Shown: in pieces, positions 4,965 through 7,365 of the stretch
How the letters are laid out: each line of letters starts with the position of its first letter
Position numbering within the stretch: the first letter of the stretch is position 1
Assembly: GCA_946011705.1 (NCBI GenBank)
Contig: CAMGCA010000091.1
Coordinates: 1 to 7,365, forward strand
DNA length: 7,365 bases
DNA from: an uncultured Clostridia bacterium
Lineage (GTDB): Bacteria > Bacillota > Clostridia > Oscillospirales > Oscillospiraceae
Reading direction: 5' to 3'
Translations under genes and position numbers: made by a program
Notes under the pieces: model-generated
Database searches by the model: none
What the model was told of the DNA's origin: nothing
The model's input: only the letters and a program-made list of their open reading frames with translations

Positions 4965-6245
4965 ATGGATGAGGAAATACGGGGTCTGCGGACGTTTCTG
5001 GACGCGTCCCACAGCCACTGCCACGCACTGGCTTACCTGCGCGATATGCTGGAAGAGGAGGGCTATGTCCTGCTGCCGGAGCGAGAGGTATGGAAGCTGG
5101 TTCCCGGTGGAAAATACTGCGTACTGCGGGGCGGTACGGCTTTGGTGGCCTTCCGTCTTCCGGAAGAGCCGGTCACGGGCTTTCTGATGAGCGCCAGCCA
5201 CTGCGACCGGCCCTGCTTTCAGGTAAAGGAGAATTTTGAACTGAGCGGGGCGTATCTGCGCCTGGCGGTGGAGCGCTACGGCGGGCAGATTCTGCACACC
5301 TGGCTGGACCGGCCTCTGTCAATCGCCGGACGGGTGACGGTGGAGACGGAGGAGGGCGTAGAGAGCCGTCTGGTGGATATCGACCGGGATTTGCTGCTGA
5401 TTCCCAGTGTTGCCATCCATATGAACCGGCAGGTCAACGATGGCTATAAGTGGAATCCGGCGGTGGATATGCTGCCGCTTCTGGGCGGCAAGGACGCCGC
5501 GGGAAAGCTGCTGGCGGAGCTGGAACAGCAAGCCGGCGGCAGAATTCTGGGTCACGACCTGTATCTCTACATTCGGCAAAAGTCGTCGGTCTGGGGGATG
5601 GAACGGGAATACATCTCCTCTGCCGCGCTGGATGATCTGGAATGCGTCTGGGGCTGTACCCGGGGCTTCCTGGAGGCCGGGCCTTCCGGAGCGGTGCCGG
5701 TGCTGTGCGTGTTTGACAGCGAGGAGGTGGGTTCCGGCTCCGTGCAGGGTGCTGGCTCCACGCTGCTGACCGACGTGCTGGAACGAATCTGCGACGGGCT
5801 TGGCTGGAATCTGAAACGGATGCTTGCCCAGTCCTTTATGGTTTCCGCGGACAACGCCCACGCTCTGCATCCCAACCATCCGGAGCTGGCAGACCCAACC
5901 AACGCCCCGGTGCTGGGCGGCGGTGTTGTAATTAAGCACAACGCGAACCTGAGCTACTGTACCGATGGCATATCTGCGGCGGTGTTCCGAAAAATCTGTG
6001 AAAAGGCGGGGGTGAACACCCAGAGCTACCGCAACCGGGCGGATATTCCCGGTGGCTCCACACTGGGCAGGATTTCTCTGGCCCATGTTAGTGTACCTAC
6101 GGTGGATATCGGCCTGCCGCAGCTTGCCATGCATTCCTGCTACGAGACGGCGGCGGTGTCGGATGCCGCTGATCTGATAAAGGCCATGACTGCCTATTAT
6201 GGGACGACGCTGGAAGCCGCGGAAAACGGATACGTCATAAAATGA
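4965..6245 (+). CDS. M18 family metallo-aminopeptidase (aspartyl aminopeptidase type)
   Basis: A cytosolic di-metal aminopeptidase of the M18 family (clan MH), which removes N-terminal residues, classically Asp or Glu, from peptides. The 426 residues are close to the usual bacterial length. ATG 4965 is preceded by AGGAGG with 8 nt spacing. Visible active-site residues are His79 and Asp81 in SHCDRP, the bridging Asp223 in ALDDL (LDNL in most relatives), Glu253-Glu254 in DSEEVGSGS (general base and metal ligand), Asp296 in SADNAHALHPN and His390 in LAMHSCYE. All expected ligands are present, so the enzyme should be active. There is no signal peptide. Such enzymes form large oligomers and serve peptide breakdown for amino acid supply. 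It is a single-gene unit with its own promoter and terminator, divergent from spo0A and possibly under Spo0A control. True substrate preference (acidic or broader) cannot be read from sequence. Confidence 0.94.
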   Translation: MDEEIRGLRTFLDASHSHCHALAYLRDMLEEEGYVLLPEREVWKLVPGGKYCVLRGGTALVAFRLPEEPVTGFLMSASHCDRPCFQVKENFELSGAYLRLAVERYGGQILHTWLDRPLSIAGRVTVETEEGVESRLVDIDRDLLLIPSVAIHMNRQVNDGYKWNPAVDMLPLLGGKDAAGKLLAELEQQAGGRILGHDLYLYIRQKSSVWGMEREYISSAALDDLECVWGCTRGFLEAGPSGAVPVLCVFDSEEVGSGSVQGAGSTLLTDVLERICDGLGWNLKRMLAQSFMVSADNAHALHPNHPELADPTNAPVLGGGVVIKHNANLSYCTDGISAAVFRKICEKAGVNTQSYRNRADIPGGSTLGRISLAHVSVPTVDIGLPQLAMHSCYETAAVSDAADLIKAMTAYYGTTLEAAENGYVIK

Positions 6246-6277
6246 AAAAATGCCGCTCCGTGTGGAGCGGCATTTTT
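6246..6277. terminator. Strong bidirectional terminator between aminopeptidase and symporter genes
   Basis: The perfect 14-bp inverted repeat AAAAATGCCGCTCC / GGAGCGGCATTTTT (6246-6259 and 6264-6277) has a 4-nt GTGT loop. It carries A residues on one side and T residues on the other, so it works in both directions. It lies directly after the peptidase stop codon and 17 bases from the stop of the convergent symporter gene. Confidence 0.92.
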
Positions 6278-6294
6278 GCGATTAGGGGAGGGGA

Positions 6295-7365
6295 TTACAG
6301 ATCAACACCAATATTCTTCTGTTCCGCCAGGCCGTGCTTCTCGCAGTAGCCGGTGAGAATCAGGGTCAGCGCGCCGTCGCCGGTGACGTTGCAGGCGGTG
6401 CCGAAGGAGTCCTGAATGGCGAAGATGGCCAGAAGCAGGGCGGTACCTTCCGCACCGAAGCCCAGAACGCTGGTGACGATGCCCAGGGAGGCCATGACGG
6501 TGCCGCCGGGGACGCCGGGAGCGCCGATGGCGAAGATGCCCAGCAGCACGCAGAACAGGATCATGGTGCCGACAGAGGGCAGGGAGCCGTACAGGATCAG
6601 GGAGACGATCATAACGAAGAAGGTCTCGGTCAGAACGGAGCCACACAGGTGAACGTTGGCGAACAGGGGAATGCCGAAGTCAACCATGTCCTTACGCAGA
6701 ACGCTGGACTTGTGAGCGCACTGCAGAGCCACGGACAGGGTAGCGGCGGAGGACATGGTGCCCACGGCGGTGATGTAGGCGGGGCCGTAGTGCTTCACGA
6801 CCTCGATGGGGCTGCGCTTGGCATAGGCCCCGGCGGTGCCGTACAGCACAGCCAGCCAGATGAAGTGGCCAATCAGAACCACCACAACAGCCATCAGGAA
6901 GATGGGCAGCTGCTTGGTGATGGTGCCCTCATAGGCCAGGCAAGCGAAGGTGCAGGCGATGAAGAAGGGCAGGATGGGAATGACGATCTTGGACACCAGA
7001 TCCAGCACGATCTTCTGGAACTCGTCCAGAATCACGGTGATGGTCTTGGCCTTGGTCCACACGGCGGCCAGGCCGATGAGGACGGAGAATACCAGCGCGG
7101 ACATGACGGGCATGATCTGGGGGATGGCCAGACCAAAGACGTCAGCGGGCAGCTCCTTCAGCTCGGCGGCCTGCTTGGCGGTGTTCATCATAGGAATGAG
7201 AACATAACCGGCAACCGTGGACAGCAGGGCGGCCAGCACGGAGGAAGCGTAGGCGATGATCAGCGCCACGCCCAGAAGCTTCGAGGCATTATTACCCAGC
7301 TTGGTAATGGAGGGGGCGATGAAGCCGATGACGATCAGGGGAACGATGAAGCTAATGACCTGACC
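6295..7365 (-). CDS. Dicarboxylate/amino acid:cation symporter family (DAACS) protein, N-terminus cut off
   Basis: An integral membrane secondary transporter of the glutamate-transporter fold, driven by Na+ or H+. The frame is open to the window edge (356 residues visible of about 400), so the true start is outside; the GTG at 7269 is internal. Counting from the edge, I see several hydrophobic helices, the Ser-rich hairpin motif MSSAATLS (204-211), PGVPGG (283-288) and the binding-site helix QDSFGTACNVTGDGA (318-332). In GltPh this helix reads D..RT..N...D, the Arg gripping the substrate side-chain carboxylate. Here Asp319, Asn326 and Asp330 are kept but the Arg position is Gly322. Backbone-binding and cation-site residues thus persist while the acid-binding residue is lost, so a neutral amino acid or other substrate is more likely than glutamate or aspartate. 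Its promoter is outside the window. The gene ends at a shared terminator facing the aminopeptidase gene. Confidence 0.9.
   Translation of the reverse strand, partial: GQVISFIVPLIVIGFIAPSITKLGNNASKLLGVALIIAYASSVLAALLSTVAGYVLIPMMNTAKQAAELKELPADVFGLAIPQIMPVMSALVFSVLIGLAAVWTKAKTITVILDEFQKIVLDLVSKIVIPILPFFIACTFACLAYEGTITKQLPIFLMAVVVVLIGHFIWLAVLYGTAGAYAKRSPIEVVKHYGPAYITAVGTMSSAATLSVALQCAHKSSVLRKDMVDFGIPLFANVHLCGSVLTETFFVMIVSLILYGSLPSVGTMILFCVLLGIFAIGAPGVPGGTVMASLGIVTSVLGFGAEGTALLLAIFAIQDSFGTACNVTGDGALTLILTGYCEKHGLAEQKNIGVDL

Noticed and set aside
5319..6134. Minus-strand open frame of 271 residues opposite the aminopeptidase gene
   Set aside because: It is antisense to the M18 catalytic motifs and has no start signal or family features.

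Overview
The window looks like chromosome of a GC-rich, Spo0A-bearing member of the Clostridia (Bacillota), most likely a gut Oscillospirales lineage. The reasons are an unmistakable Spo0A, strong AGGAGG ribosome binding sites, sigma-A type promoters, and an Lsa/CplR-like ABC-F protein. The assignment comes from reading the proteins, not from a search.

Layout: (1) Bases 2-1414 (+) carry an ABC-F ATPase of the ribosome-protection type that lacks its N-terminus at the window edge. (2) Bases 1414-1912 hold a compact RNA-gene region read on the minus strand. It contains an intact tRNA-Pro(TGG) with its own promoter and, upstream, a second promoter driving only the 5' half of another tRNA-Pro(TGG), with a possible terminator behind it. 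A tandem 11-bp repeat lies between them. (3) Bases 1945-3840 (+) encode a lipoprotein that joins a PrsA/SurA-like parvulin foldase, a papain-like C39-type domain and a C-terminal zinc ribbon. (4) Bases 3919-4698 (-) encode Spo0A, convergent with the lipoprotein gene across one shared hairpin. (5) Bases 4699-4964 form a divergent control region with several Spo0A-box-like heptamers between spo0A and the next gene. (6) Bases 4965-6245 (+) encode an M18 family aminopeptidase. (7) Bases 6295-7365 (-) encode a DAACS-family amino acid symporter without its N-terminus, convergent with the peptidase gene across a strong bidirectional terminator.

These genes do not form one operon: almost every junction is convergent or divergent and has its own promoter or terminator. 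Loose functional links are possible. Spo0A may control itself and the divergent aminopeptidase. The peptidase and the symporter both concern amino acid supply, and the lipoprotein acts at the cell surface. I see no CRISPR array, insertion sequence or complete mobile element. The two least ordinary items are the three-part surface lipoprotein and the orphan promoter plus tRNA half, which could be the scar of an element that once used tRNA-Pro.
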